Shown here one piece after another: positions 30,885 through 44,900 of a stretch of DNA of 64,000 nt. The translations under genes and the position numbers were made by a program. The DNA is from Salvia splendens (taxonomy: Eukaryota > Streptophyta > Magnoliopsida > Lamiales > Lamiaceae), in assembly GCF_004379255.2 (NCBI RefSeq), contig NC_056048.1, forward strand, positions 992,001-1,056,000, in the 5' to 3' direction. Position 1 is the stretch's first letter. Each line of letters opens with the position of its first letter. Below the pieces are notes generated by a model. It did not search any database. It saw only the letters and a program-made list of their open reading frames with translations, and was not told where the DNA came from.

Positions 30885-33112
30885 AGAAATGGGAGATGGG
30901 ATATTTAGTATATGTGAGAGAAGGAAGGTGGTGAGCTAACATGCACCAAACCATGGATATATTTTGCAAAGAAGAGAGAGAGGAGTGTGGAGAAGTAGCA
31001 TTGGCTTGACTTGAGAGTGTTTCTTGTGAGATGGGACAAGAGTTGGGGGTGATTGAAGTTATGTGCAGGTAAACTGTCTGTTGACCATGCAAGGTCGGTG
31101 TTGGTGGTTTCATTTTTTTTCTAATCTATAAAAATCTAACGTCTCTACTATGTTTACACTTTTTTTATTTTTATTTTTTACTCCTATATGTTTTATTGAT
31201 GTATAAAATTATGTGCCACCATGTCATTCTATTAGTTTAAAAATATTGGACCATAAGAGTTAAATTAAATGATTAAATATAATTATAGATTAAACTAAAG
31301 AAAAGTGAGGCATCAAATTTGGTAGATTGAATCCAATATACCCCTCACCAACAAACTTATTAAATCATAATCTTACTGACACAATGGAAAAATGATAGCA
31401 TATAGGTAAACTATGTTTGTCTAAAAACAATTGTTTGGACAGATATCACAAGTTTTTATCCAAAATTAATAAAATAATAGTAAAATATATAAAAATAATT
31501 ATGATAAATAGATAAAGATTAATTTAAATGAATAATCAAAATGTAGTTACATGACTATTTTTCAAAAATGAAATAATATTAAATTGACTAATAAACAAGT
31601 CTCAGACTCTCAGCATATGTTCATTGTGCTTTTTCCTTTTCCTTATTGAATACATTCGTTGTTGGTGGTTTGAAATCATTGAACCTTGTATTGACCAAAA
31701 TTTTTGTAGTCCAAACATATTGTCTTATAATGTATCTAGTTGATTACAATTGTAGAAAAAGAGAAAGAAAATGGGGAGGAAATATTCATGTTGTTATGAA
31801 TGACTAGACATATTTGACAATATATTCGGAGAACTAAATTTTTATATTCCTAATACTCGAGGTTGAAAGCAAGAAATTTTGTTCGATTTTAATTTGATGG
31901 TGTTGATTGTTTCATTAAACTCCTACTCTATAAAGATCTGACATATATCAATATTCTAATTGCAAATAGTTGATTCATTCTTTTCTTGGGTGTACATTTT
32001 ATGTTTAAGCTCAAAAACTCTCATGCGTTAGTATATCGATGTTCTCTATTGCACATATAATCTTACTTTAATTCGTTACACCTATAAAAATGCTGAATTT
32101 TTCCACTATATATCTACAATACCTATTTAAAATGGACACCGAAAAATACTACTGTATATGTTTATTCATATTTATGGCTATTCAAAATTAATTATACAAG
32201 AATCGCATAAATGTACTCTCTTCATCTCTAAAAATAATTTTTATTATTTGATCCGTCAGCAAAAATTAGTCAACTTTATTTTTGAAAACTTTCCACTGTT
32301 GGCATTTAACTACTCCATCCGTTTCACAAGAATATGCATTCATTGCTTTTTAGTTCGTCCATAAAAATATACACTTTGGAAATCCTTTTCTTTTTAATAA
32401 GGTGGAACTCATTCCCCACTAATAATACTTTAATCACTTTTTTCTTTCTATCTTTCTCTTAGTTTATTAATTGTGCATTAAAACTCATGTTCAATCAAAA
32501 ATGCATATTCTTATGTTACAGAGAGAGTATATTTTTTTCTTTTTCTCTTTAATTTTACCAATTTCACAACTAAATTTTCTAAAATCATTATTTTTAGAGG
32601 GTGAAGGAAATTTATTTCTTTAATTTTTAGTTATAAGACTTTGATCTTGTTTCCCTCTTATTTTACTTCTTTATTTTAATTCAACTTATCCAATTCAAAA
32701 ATTTTAGAGGCTAGAGGATTAAGAATTTTTAAATTTTGTGATTTGTTATTCAATTTTTTTAAAACAGATTAGATTAACTAAATTTCAAGATTTTATAGAC
32801 AATTTACTCTTGTTTTTACCTTTTGATGTCTCTTCCTCTTATTTTTCTTCACAATATTTCCAATTTTGTTATTTATTTTTCCATTAAAAAATAACTCTTA
32901 TTTTCCCCATTACAAATTACGATGTCACTATCTCTAATTCGACTTTATCCAATGCACTTCCATCGCCGCGCACGCAACCGCAGTAACCGGTGGCGGCTTT
33001 CAACTGCTACGCATCGAAGCGACGCCGTTTCACCCCCACAGCCGGTAACTTTCAGCTCCTCCATCACCGGCTACGCCGGTACCTCGTAGATTCTAACCCC
33101 CTCCATATTTAT
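30885..33112. other. Intergenic region
   Basis: AT-rich, no supported gene apart from the MITE at 32311-32529. A GC-richer block at 32950-33080 may be the promoter-proximal part of the downstream ATI gene. Confidence 0.4.
32311..32529. repeat. Stowaway-like MITE
   Basis: Ends TACTCCATCCGTTTCACAAG and, inverted, TACTCTCTCTGTAACATAAG, with inner AATATGCATT on both arms. About 219 bp. Confidence 0.78.
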
Positions 33113-33220
33113 CTATAATATTCTTTTATGTCGTATTATAATACTTTCGATAAATCTCCAATCATTCTTCTCCCTCAACCTCCGTTTCTTCCGCTCGATC
33201 GTTATCTCCACTCCTTTTTC

Positions 33221-34331
33221 GGTAAGTAGTCTCCTCCAATTCATCGGTTGATTGTCTTTTTTGTGGTGATCCTGGATCCTATTGATTGATAATTTGATGG
33301 TTTGACTTGATCCTAATTTTGTTCTGTTTTGGTCGGATTCAATCCTTAATTGCGGATCTCCGATTGTTAGTTTTAGCTGTTTCGTTGATTTTAGCTGGTT
33401 TTTCACTTTATGATTCTTTTTTTGCTTGATTGTGTGTGATTACGTTTGTTATTGTGATGGAAGAGTTGCTGTAGGCTATGTTGAGATTGGATTTTTGGGG
33501 GAAATAATCGTGGAAGTACTTGTTGGCTGCGTTACTTCCTGATTTGGGGAAATGAGAGTTTCTGTGTGCTATGTTGATGATCTTCTGGATTCAACTAGCT
33601 AGCATCAAATCAAAATCTATTAGCATCGCCACCGGAACGTGCTGAGAAATGAACAATCTTGTGCTTGAATAGCTATGCTAACTTTTCCAGCTCCTTGGAA
33701 GATATGAATAAGCTACGTAGGAGGTAGCGATCCGAGTGAATGATAGTTGATACCGGGATGCCATATGTGGATAATTGTTATGTATAGTTGTACTATAAAC
33801 TATACTGTTCGTTGTCGGATTCAAGTTCACTTTCAGGAAAATGTTGTTGAATAGTTAATGTATTGGGATATTGATTCCTAAAGCCAAGAACTTTGGCTTA
33901 AATCTGGTATTTCCCACCAACTTCAAAATTGGTCCAAAATAGCACAAGCTTTACATTCCTTATTTTATTTTCCAATCCGACCCAAATAAGATATTTTCAA
34001 CAAAAGCATATTCTATGTGGGTAACCGTGAAACGTTTATGATATTTTAGACCGCTTTTTATAATCGTGACAAGTAGGATAGAAAGCCACATTAATTTAGT
34101 CGTGCCAAACAGGATAAAGAATCCATGTATGGTAGTCAGATACGGTGATTGACCCGCCTTGTGAAATAACACACATAATGTAAAGTTTAAGTTTGTGATA
34201 TTTTAGACCATTTTCAAAGTTCGTGGAAATAACAGAATTAGGCCAAAGTTCATGGTTTAATATCCATGATGTATTTCATGTTTCAGGCAATTTTTTAGGA
34301 CTAATATTTTTGTCATATATCATTCTGTAGA
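33221..34331 (+). other. Probable 5'-leader intron of the ATI gene
   Basis: A candidate donor TTTTTCG|GTAAGTAG at about 33220, after a CT-rich leader, pairs with an acceptor TTCTGTAG at about 34330 shortly before the ATG at 34364. A leader intron is inferred from these signals only. An alternative acceptor (TGTTTCAG) lies at about 34285. Confidence 0.5.
33884..34255. repeat. Long-TIR foldback element (MULE-like MITE) in the leader intron
   Basis: The left arm CCAAGAACTTTGGCTTAAAT and the inverted right arm CCATGAACTTTGGCCTAATT match imperfectly for about 85 bp, continuing through TTGGTCCAAAATAGCACAAG and TGGTCTAAAATATCACAAAC. About 370 bp in total; no coding capacity. Confidence 0.72.
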
Positions 34332-34363
34332 TAGGAACTGTTGGTGGGTTGGCAGTCCTGTAA

Positions 34364-35792
34364 ATGGCCGATAATGAAGAAGCGAAGGAAATTGGTCCAA
34401 GGGGAAATGAGTGGGAAGTTGTGTCGCTCACTGCGTCAGCATATGCTGCTGCTCCTGGACCCGAACCAGTTGACTCAAGCGAAGATAGCATAATGAAGTT
34501 AGATAAGCATGAGGGTGAAACGTCAAATGCCATGTTTATGTCTGGCCACTTTGTTTTTCCTCCAAACCAGCACGAGAATTTGCCAATTGAACCTGAATTC
34601 AGCGACAGTGAAAAGGGTGGAGAAGATGATGTTTCTCAGTTGGGTATAGATGATAGAGTTAAATCAGATCCGAAGGATGAAGACAGTGCAACTATTGAAG
34701 GACTCATGACTGAGGAGTTTCCTGGAATTCACGTACTTGATTATAAAGGTAACACACTATCTCTCGGTGGAGCGGATCTGGGAAAAGATGTGGCCTTTGA
34801 CAAAGCGCAAAATGTTTACACCCCTTCGGAGTTTAGTTTGTTTAATAGTGAAACGACCATGGGCATATCCAATAATAGCGGGGACGGTGCAGGAACTGAT
34901 GATTCAATTGAACCTCTTGATGGTTATGTGGATCCTGACTTGCCAAATTTCCAGAAGGCCGCGGAGGGGGACAAATATGATGATGCTGACCTTCCTTGTG
35001 AAGCTTGGTGGAAAAGACGGGCCTTATCTGTGTATGCTCATGCGAAAGAAGCAAATACGGTCTGGTCTATTTTCCTTGCAGCAGCTGTTATGGGACTTGT
35101 AATTATCGGCCACCAGTGGCAGCACGAGAGGTGGCAGATTTTGCACCGAAGGTTACAGTTTGGTATTAATGATGAGGTATTCCCTCTTGACTATATACGC
35201 TCATTTAGTGACTGTTCTTGGAATTAGGCAGTGAATTGTCATCCTTATGAGTACTTTTGAGCTAGGCTGGTGATTTCTGATTTATTTAGATGATTTTTAC
35301 TCCTTAAGATTTTTAGTAGAATATTAATCTAGGGATGCCTTGATATTCCTGTGGAACTTATAGCCTGATGATTAAAGAAGGAAACTAGAATGTTGAATGA
35401 AACGAGACAAATTAGGAGCAAGTTTGTCTTTGTTGAGGGCTTGAGGCATTCTATCCCTAGCCATTGTTCTATCAAAAGTATGAAAGTGTAAAATTATAGA
35501 TAATGGGAAAGCTGATTAATTGTAGAAAATTATTGTGTTCGGATAAGTGAAAAATTACTAAACATACAAGTTGGAATATCTTTTAAAATCTGATATTTTT
35601 TTCCCCATGAAAGCTATATATGATGCTGAAGATCTACCTATTCGCTCTGTGTTAAATGACTTGATTTTGTATGTGGTTCATGTGCAGAAGATGAGCAGGT
35701 TGCTTGCTCCCATATCCCGCCTTAAAGACGTGGTAATTGGTAGCCACAGACGGGGTTCACTGATTAGAGGGAGCGCCTCATCAGAACGCTAA
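34364..35792 (+). CDS. ATI1: ATG8-interacting protein (ATI1/ATI2-like)
   Basis: Two coding exons, 34364-35176 and 35688-35792, join in phase 0 (GATGAG|GTATTC, TGTGCAG|AAG) into 305 residues. Residues 14-20 hold NEWEVVSL, an ATG8-interacting motif of the W-x-x-V type, as at the N-terminus of plant ATI proteins. A long acidic, disordered middle follows. Then comes the conserved CEAWWKRRALSVYAHAKEAN, a single membrane span at about 231-249 (TVWSIFLAAAVMGLVIIG) and the C-terminal ISRLKDVVIGSHRRGS. ATI1 and ATI2 are plant-specific membrane proteins that link ER and plastid bodies to ATG8 for delivery to the vacuole, especially in carbon starvation. The gene looks intact. Whether it is the ATI1 or ATI2 orthologue is not resolved. 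Confidence 0.9.
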
Positions 35793-36167
35793 GATGATGA
35801 CGAAAAGTTTCATTAGGGGTAAGAGTTCTACCGCATGTCATACGCAAGTTCTATCAAATTTGACTGTATATCTCTCGAGTCTCGACTAAGCCTGTTAATA
35901 TTTTCTTCATCATGCTTCCATCATGATGAGTTTTTCTTTGATATTTGAAACTGTGGTGTTAAAGTAAGTTGTCAAATTGCTCATTTTCCAACCTTCTGCG
36001 CTCTGATTTATTTATATGGCTGTTGTCTCTGCTTCTGCTGGGCTTCATATTGATGCATCTTTATGTTATACTACTACTCTAGTATGTGAGATGGGATGCT
36101 AGTTTGTGCCAAATGATGTTGAAGTTCATCATTTGAAGTATTTTAGATATAAAATAAAGTGATTATA

Positions 36168-36467
36168 GATATTGAAATCATGGAGTTTGGTTTGGTCAAT
36201 TCTTGGTTAGTTTGAAAACAGAATAATGAAGTTTCAATTGTTCTCAATTATCTTATTTGCACACAGAACGACATCTTTTGAGGATGCTCAAACCGTACTT
36301 ATTTAAAGAAAAATACTTATTTTAATGATACATCATATTGAGCATTTCTAAAAGACGTCGTTTTGTACATGGATGATATAATTGAAACTTTGGGATTTAA
36401 TATTATGTTTTCAAATCTTATGAGACTGATTAGAATTTGATCAAACTATGTGATTTTAATAATTATT
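36168..36467. repeat. Long-TIR foldback element
   Basis: About 300 bp. The left arm (ATCATGGAGTTTGGTTTGGT, then GTTTCAATTGTTCTCAATTA, then ACGACATCTTTTGAGGATGC) pairs over about 130 bp with the inverted right arm (ATCACATAGTTTGATCAAAT, then AGTTTCAATTATATCATCCA, then ACGACGTCTTTTAGAAATGC). The spacer is short and AT-rich. Similar sequence at about 1620-1750 suggests a family. Confidence 0.75.
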
Positions 36468-37172
36468 ATTCCTAAAATAAACATATGATATTTGTAAAAA
36501 ATTGGTGGAACAACCATCCTTGCCTAGCTCATCAACTAATTGCGCAACATATATACCATAATACCATCTTTATTTTACTGTCACATGCATGTGAATTGCA
36601 TAAAATAGATGGGGGGGCCTTAAGATTATGATTGTAGGAACAAATAATATATTTTGGAATCATGTTCATGTGAGAAAATAAAAGGGCCTTTTTATTATGA
36701 TTAGTTGAGGCTTTTTCAAAAGGATCCCACAGATTCCTCATCTAAAATATCCAAAACAATGCAAGAAACGATAAAAATGGCCATTTTTTTCTTCCAATTC
36801 CCATGTGATCTTCACGTGACTTTGCAGCCCGTTTCATGAAACTCCCTATCCAATGTGTTTGTTCTCAATTTGTGATATTTATGTAGTCTTCATTTTGCAT
36901 CATGTGGAAATATTTAAGTATAAATTGAGAGATATAAAATGTAGAAGATTTTGTTTCTGTTTTTCTGATGAGTTTTTCATAGCTCAATTTATAATTTGAT
37001 AAGTCATAACAAAACCAAAGAATGATTTGGACTGGCATTAGCTCTTGATTTATAAAATCTTATTTTAGATTAATTTTGAGGATTATGAAGCACTTCATAT
37101 TTTTTTATTCATGAGTCGCACATCTACTTTTACATTATATATGCTTCTAAGTATTATGGAGCAATTCACATA

Positions 37173-37368
37173 TACTCCCTTCAAAGCTCATTTTTCTATT
37201 TTGATGCCTCCGCTAATAGAATTCTCGTTTTTATTTTAGTTCATCCGTCAAAAAAAGCATCATTTCACTTTGTAAAAATAGGATACACATGACACTATCT
37301 CTTGCAATTCATATTTCTTAAAATTCGTACAAAAAAGAAATGACTCATGTTCTTGGATAAAGGGAGTA
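37173..37368. repeat. Stowaway-like MITE (diverged)
   Basis: Ends TACTCCCTT and AAGGGAGTA as inverted repeats, about 196 bp, AT-rich centre. Confidence 0.6.
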
Positions 37369-40300
37369 CTATTCTTTTTTTTTTCTTATTTAAAAACGGA
37401 TGCTGAAATTGAAATCGGTTGCAGAGGGAAGGCGTGTGCCGATGCCATACCATTGGTCGAGACATGTCAACAATTGTACACGTACAAGTACAACAGTATT
37501 ACGTGCTTTATCAGAGATTCTGCAACGTTGTGTAAACATATTTTTATAGCACAAATATGCACATGCTCTAAGAAACATTGTGTTCACACACAAACTCTCA
37601 CTCATGTGCATAAACATGGTGGATTCTGAAACATGATTATTGGGTCTGCAAAACCATACATATTTTTAATATAAATCCGTACACCTAAACACTCTGATGT
37701 TAGGTATTTCGATGCATTCCTAGTTGCACTTCTTTCCACATGGCACCTTCACTACTCAAACTTCTCATTACTAGATGAAAAAAAAAATCTTTAAAATATA
37801 CGCCACAAATTTAACGTAAAAAAATTGACAATTACTACTCCATAATAGATAGAATAAATAGAGATTAATTTGGTGGAGATATTAAATGAAAAAACATGAT
37901 TATTTACATGGACATTAGATAGATAGTACTATTAAAGATATATTCAATCAAGTACAATTGACATTTGCTTCCTTTCTTTAAAATTATTGGCAGGTTTCTT
38001 TTTGGTATCAAATTTTAAAAATGGTGTTTTGTGAATTAAATGAAAAGAAGTTAAAGTCAATAAGTGAAAAGGATAATTAGACGGTATTGAAATAGATTGA
38101 TTTTGTCAAAATAAAAGATGATTTTTTTTATTCCGGACATTCCAAAAAATAATATGAATGTATTAAATTGGAATCGATTAAATTGAGACGGAGGAAGTAC
38201 GATATAGCTAAGTAGTAGCACAAGACTTAAATATATATGGGGACGGGTTTGGGAGGGAATAAATTAGGTTGGCCAAAGAGGAAACAAGCTTTTTACATGG
38301 AACGTGGGGTTGCTTATATATTAAAAGAGGGCCACTATTTACATAATTATTGAACAAATCATATGCCACATAATTCTACATCGTCACCTCATAATTATTT
38401 TGGCATTATCTTTGTCTTCAATTTCTCTTTTATCTATATTTCTTCAGGATGATAGTACATGTGAAGAATAGGATTATAGCTAGTGATGTCAATTCATTCC
38501 AAATTCTAGTATGAATAAATTCAAAAAATTGAAAATCATTTAACTTGATCGATCCATCTCGAAACTAGCCCAATAGAGATAGCATGGTTAATTGATCTAG
38601 GTTTGAGGTTTATATAGGTAAGTATGACTATAACTAAAACATACTGAATTTAAGAAACGGAACTTGTGAGTACAACAAAGTGAAGAGGGTCGTGGGCCGA
38701 AAGCAGTATACTGATAAAGTGAACACAACTCAAGGTGAGATAGCAACCGACAACGTAACAAAGATGAGCAACGCAGCAAAAGTAGTTTTTCGGATATTAT
38801 TGTAATTTAGTTTAATAGAGCCAGAGTATATCTATGTATGCATAAAACTGTATTACTATTATGAAATATCAAGAAGAATATCCTATATATGTCGTTTTGT
38901 ATATTCTTCATCTCACTTTCTGGGATTTGAAAACGTTTAAAACTTATATTTCATACTTTTACAAGAATAAAACGTATCAATTGATGTTTTCACTAATGTC
39001 GAACAGAACGAATCCTCAACAAAGAACTCACTTGCTTTTAAATTTGGATAACTCATTATTCCTCAAATAATACACTGCTCGCTTTCCTACACCCTCATGC
39101 CTTCCTGGACCCTAGCTGGCAATACACATGTTCATCTTTATCCATATATACATTTTATATTTTTATTTAAATAAAACATTTATACTCCATCATTTGATCT
39201 TTTTTACACACATTGATTTAAATGTTGACACTTTTTTCTGGTCGGTTTGAACTTTCCTTAATTTTCTAATTTTACACTTCTTATCTTATTTTATTTATAT
39301 AATATATGTCAAATTTATTTTAATTGTCTTAAATATTTTCCTCTCTATGTCCCCGGGACTTGGCTCTACCACAGACAATTTAATTTAGTAAGTATGTAAT
39401 AACCAAATCTAATTGGAAGTATTAATCATAATTCTTTTCATTGTTTTTTTGGGTAAATAATCATAAATTAAAAGGTCGCATCATGCTGGATTTAAACCAA
39501 AAATCTTTGGGTTCAGACGTTAATCATTTTATAGCTGATAACTGACATACAGAATAATAATTCTTCAGTTCTTCTCGTGTGATAACTAATGTAGGTGTAT
39601 ATGTATATGTGTTTTTTAATACAAAAAGTTTAATCTAAATTAAATTTTCAGTTACAGTGGTTAGTGGTATTTGCTGTTGTATTTAATATGAAAGTGTTAG
39701 TGGGCCCACAGTTAATAAATAGTGATGATACATTGACACGTTCATATGGATACATTTTATTTTATTTTATTTAAGAATATGGACACATATTGTGTTTATG
39801 CGATTTTGGATGCATGTATATACAGATAAGAAAAAATATCAAATAGAGGTCATACAAATAGATGCATTAATATTGTATGTATAAAATTACATTAAAACTA
39901 ATCCTAAAACTCTATGTCCATTGATATTGTTTTGCATGAAAGTCAAGTCAACCCTACACTATCATAACTAAATGAATCTCGATACAATTTTAATTCTTCG
40001 ATAAATATATTACTCTAGTAGATACGAATATTCGCAGATACACATGGGTTATGCCACCACCAATCCAATTTTAAAATTTTGAATTTCACAAAATTTGTTA
40101 TGCAAAAATCCTGTTAATATACACATTTGTTTCTTGAAAAGGAAGAAAATATTAGTTTCTAAATGAATCTCAAGACTTAAGCTGAAAAAATATATCTATA
40201 GATCTAAGCACTTTCATTAAACATCATAAGCTTAAATCGAACAACTCAAAATTATTTTATTGTATCTGGTTCCATATAAATAAGTCAAATAAATAATTTG

Positions 40301-41364
40301 TGGGAATTAAATTTATTCTGACTTGTTCAAGAAATTAATCTTAATTAAAATAGATGGGGTTGAAAAATTAACATTAAAGTGTGCTGAAACGGTCAACCCA
40401 TATCGTCATTAATTGATGGAATGGAACAATTAATTTATTTGGTGCATGATTATCTGTTGATCAACCCCACAACCTAGTATTTAATCCTCAATTATGGTTG
40501 CACTTATTTCTAAATTATCCCACTCTACTAAATAGAAAATGAAAAGATTCCATTACACTTTACGCTACTCTAACATTATATAATTATTTTTTATTTATTG
40601 TTACAATTGATTTCCTCCTATCGTAATCGTAATATTATAATGCCAGATGTTAACCTACTATTTTGTACAAACAAATAAGTTATTACGTTTTCATATTTAT
40701 CTTCTCATCATAAACAATCGTCTAATAAATAATTTATACAATTTGAAAAAATATGATAGATATATTTTCTCATGAAAAATGCATAATTTTGCGAGAGTTG
40801 GAAAAGGAAAAAGTAACACATCTCATCTTAATGCACGTGAGTGTATATATTTACAGACATAGAGTACTATTGATATTCTTCAATCATAGTAAAAAAAAAT
40901 ATGTACAATTTGTGTAATTTTAACTTTAAACTACAAATTATATGTGCAATTCTAATTATTAGTTTTCAGAAAATCATGTCTTTTTACACATCAATTGAAA
41001 TCTTGATCTCAATTTGTTTGTCAATGTTCTAAGTTTTTCCTCCCAAATATAAAAAAAGAAAAAAAATGGAAAAGAAATATCAGAAAAGGAAGCAAAATTA
41101 GTACTACTTAGTACTACTATAACAAATAAAAGTGGAATAATATTTTATCAAAATAACTAAATCTCACGTACATTCGATTATTAATCTTCAAATGTGATAG
41201 AGATCAAGTTTCGCATTTCACACGAAAATTACTTAATCTTGTGAAAACTGCAAAAGAAAAAAGTAACATCTTGTACTATGATATTTAGTCAAATAATAAT
41301 AACACATTTTATATTTATTATAATTGCGTGGTATGAATTTACAGATATGATTACAATTAATTTC

Positions 41365-41910
41365 TGTTACATTATGCGTCTCACAACATGAAGTGTTATT
41401 AGAAGGGGGTTAATACCGTTGCTTCATGAGGGTGTACGTGAGGATCTATGCATGGGATCGCAGCTCATTGATTCGGTTAGAGTGTGAGTTATATAAGATG
41501 ACACAATAACCGTATGAGCTCGAGAGAGATTACACAATTCACAACAGCAATCAGAGCACGAGAGAGTGAAAGGAGATCCTCAGCCGGGTAAAGGGTTTGA
41601 GGAGCATCGATCTTGAAGAGTATCGATTGGAATCGCTCGTCCTTGCGTGTTCATGTTGGTCAGTTGATTAGCTACTGCGTTTTAGCTTAATTCAGCTTGT
41701 ATAGAGATTGTATAAAGTGTATGTGTGGATTCTTGAGTGTGCAACATTTGTAATTCTCGATCTTCATCATCAATACAAAGAATACTAGAGTTCTCCCGTG
41801 GACGTAGATCATTCCGATCGAACCACGTAAAATCGCTGAGTTCATTGCTTGTTTCTTGCATTCCATTTCGGTTGATACACTGTGTGTTGAATTCGGCCGA
41901 TCTTGTTACA
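41365..41910 (+). repeat. 5' LTR of the Copia element
   Basis: 546 bp. Near its end it has CCCGTGGACGTAGATCATTC and CGAACCACGTAAAATCG, a motif pair shared with the LTR at 6739/11601. Confidence 0.95.
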
Positions 41911-41950
41911 AATTGGCGCCGTCTGTGGGAAGGTGCGAAGTCGAAAATAA

Positions 41951-44900
41951 TGGCTGCAGCGAGGTTTGATTTTGAGAAGTTTTCTGGTAAAAATGATTTT
42001 GGATTGTGGAAGGTAAAGATGAAGGCTATGCTCATACAGCAAGGCCTGTGGGAGGCGATGAAGTATAAGGCTCCGGATAAAGGTGCAGATACGGATGATA
42101 AGGATGAGATCAAGAAAATTGATCTGATGGAAAGAGCCCATGTGCCATAATGCTGAGCTTAGGAGATCGAGTATTGAGGGAAGTGTGCAAGGAGAAGACT
42201 CCATCTGATGTATGGAGCAAGCTGGAGTCAATCTATATGACCAAATCTCTAGCAAACCGGTTGTTCTTGAAGCAAAGACTTTACTCCATCAAGTTCCTTG
42301 ATGGAAAGGGGATCTCGGATCAGCTTGATGATTTTGTGAAAGCAGTGGACGACCTTGAGTCCGTGGATGGGGAATTGAAGGATGAGGATAAAGCTATCAT
42401 GTTGCTTAATGCTCTTCCTAAAAGTTTTGATCAGTTAAAGGATGCAATACTTTATGGAAGGGATTCTTCTCTCACCTATGAGGAGGTTCTCACAGCATTG
42501 AAGGCAAAGGAGTTCCAGAAATCCTCTACATCAAGGGCGTTGGATCAAGCTGGTGAGGCAATGGTGACCAAGTTCACTGATAAGAAAGGCTTCAAGAAGA
42601 AATGGAATAAGAAAACCAAGTATGAGAAGAGGGATGAGAAAGAGTCCAGATCATGCTTTTATTGCAAGAAGTCCGGGCACCTCAAGAAAAATTGCCATTC
42701 TTGGAAGAAGAAGAAGGCAGAAGAAGCTGAGGAGCAGAACATTGCTGACATTGCTCAAGATGTTGAGACTGCACAGGCCTTGAATATTGCAGATGCATGC
42801 ATTGCGGAGCAGTGGATAATGGACAGTGCATGCAGTTTTCACATGTGTCCCAAGCTCGAATGGTTTCAAGATATGGAGCAGTCAGATGGCTCGGTACTTC
42901 TTGGAAACAACCAAGTTTGCAGAGTGAAAGCAATGGGAAATATAAAGCTGCGAATGAAGGATGGGCCTGCAAGGCTGCTTACAGAGGTGAGGTATATCCC
43001 AGACATTAAAAGGAATTTGATCTCACTCGGAGCACTTGAAGCAAAGGGATATTCCTTCTCTTCTTTTGGTGGAGAGCTGAAAGTCATGAGAGGATCAGAG
43101 ATCATTATGGTGGCAAAGAGATTCAATAGTCTCTACTATCTGCAGGCAGAAGTGATGGTGAATGAGCTCAACACAACAAGTAAAATGAATCCCAACATTT
43201 GGCATCTCAGATTGGGGCATGTATCCATTGATGGAATAAATCAACTCATCAAGACTGGGGTTATAGAAGCTGACAAAAAGTTGGTTTCCAGAGAATGTGA
43301 GGTGTGTGTACTTGGAAAAAGCAAGAAGCTAGTATACCCAACAGGGAAACACAATTCAAGATCAGTCTTAGACTATGCACATAGTGATGTGTGGGGACCA
43401 GCCCAAGTTGTATCAGTGGGAGGATGCAGGTACTTTATGACAGTGGTGGATGATTACTCAAGGAAAATCTGGCTATACACCATGAAGGAGAAATCTGAAG
43501 CTTTTGCCAAGTTCAAGGATTGGTGCATGGAAGTTGAGGTTGAGAAGGGATCATCATTGGAGTGTTTGAGGACTGATAACGGCCTAGAGTTCCTCTCACA
43601 TCAGTTTGAAGATTTCTGCAAGAGTAAGGGAATGAAAAGGCATAGAACAGTTCCCAACAATCCTCAACAAAATGGTGTGGCCGAGAGAGCTAATAGGACC
43701 ATTCTTGAGAGGGTCAGGTGCATGTTGATAGCTTCAGGGATGCCACATAAGTTCTGGGGAGAAGCAGCTTCGACTGCTGTGACATTGATCAACAAATGCC
43801 CTACTGCAGCAGCTGGGAATCAGACACCAGATTATAGGTGGTTTGGATATCATGGGAATTATGATATGTTGAGACCTTTTGGATGTAGAGCCTACTCTCA
43901 TATCAAGCAAGGAAAACTACAACCAAGGGCTCTCAAATGTGTACTCCTTGGATATCAAAAAGGAGTTAAAGGTTACAGATTATGGTCTCTGGAACCAGGT
44001 AATCATAAGGTGATAATCAGTAGAGATGTAGTATTCAGAGAATTGGAAATGCCATTCAAAGAGCTAGCAGAGGCTGAGACTCCAGAGAAATCAGATACCC
44101 AAGTTGAGGTGGAGTTTCTGGACAGAAATGAAGTTCAGAAACCTGATACTGATTCAGATTCTTCTGATGGAGGAAACCAAGTTCATGAGATTGATGCGGA
44201 TGAAAACGAAGTCATGTATGAAGGTGGAGGCTCTACTGATGATAACATTCAAGATTACATGCTAGCCAGGGACAGAGTAAGGAGACAGAATATAAGAAGA
44301 CCAGCCAGATACAGCAATGCCAGCCTTGTATATTATGCATTCTGTGCAGCAGAGGAGATTGAATCTGGTGAGCCTGGAAATTACAAGGAGGCTATAAAAT
44401 CCAGGGAGAAGGACAAGTGGATCAAAGCCATGAATGAGGAGATTGAATCCTTGCTCAAAAACAAGACATGGATTCTTGTGACAAGAAAGAGGCTGCAAAA
44501 GTTAATTGGATGCAAGTGGATCTTTAAGAAAAAGATAGAAGCATCTGATGGAGATAGAGTGAGATATAAAGCCAGGTTAGTGGCTAAGGGCTACAACCAG
44601 AGGGAAGGGATAGATTATAATGAGATATTCAGCCCAGTGGTGAAGCACACCTCTATAAGGATGCTCATGGCTTTGGTGGCTAAAAATGACTGGGAGTTGC
44701 ATCAATTAGATGTAAAAACGGCCTTCTTACATGGTGAGCTTGAGGAGAGTATCTTCATGGAACAGCCAGAGGGATTCGTGAAGAAGGGTGATGAAGATAA
44801 AGTGTGTTTGCTTAAGAGAAGCATCTACGGCCTCAAGCAGTCAAGTAGACAATGGAATCTGCAGTTTGATCAACACATGAAGCAGATTGGTTTTGAAAGC

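Larger units (their letters stand above)
35793..41359. other. Long AT-rich intergenic region with MITEs
   Basis: No gene supported. It contains the long-TIR element at 36168-36467 and the Stowaway-like element at 37173-37368. A possible MITE end lies at about 38185-38205 (gagacggaggaagtac) whose partner end I could not fix. From 38900 to 41350 I see only AT-rich sequence. Confidence 0.45.
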
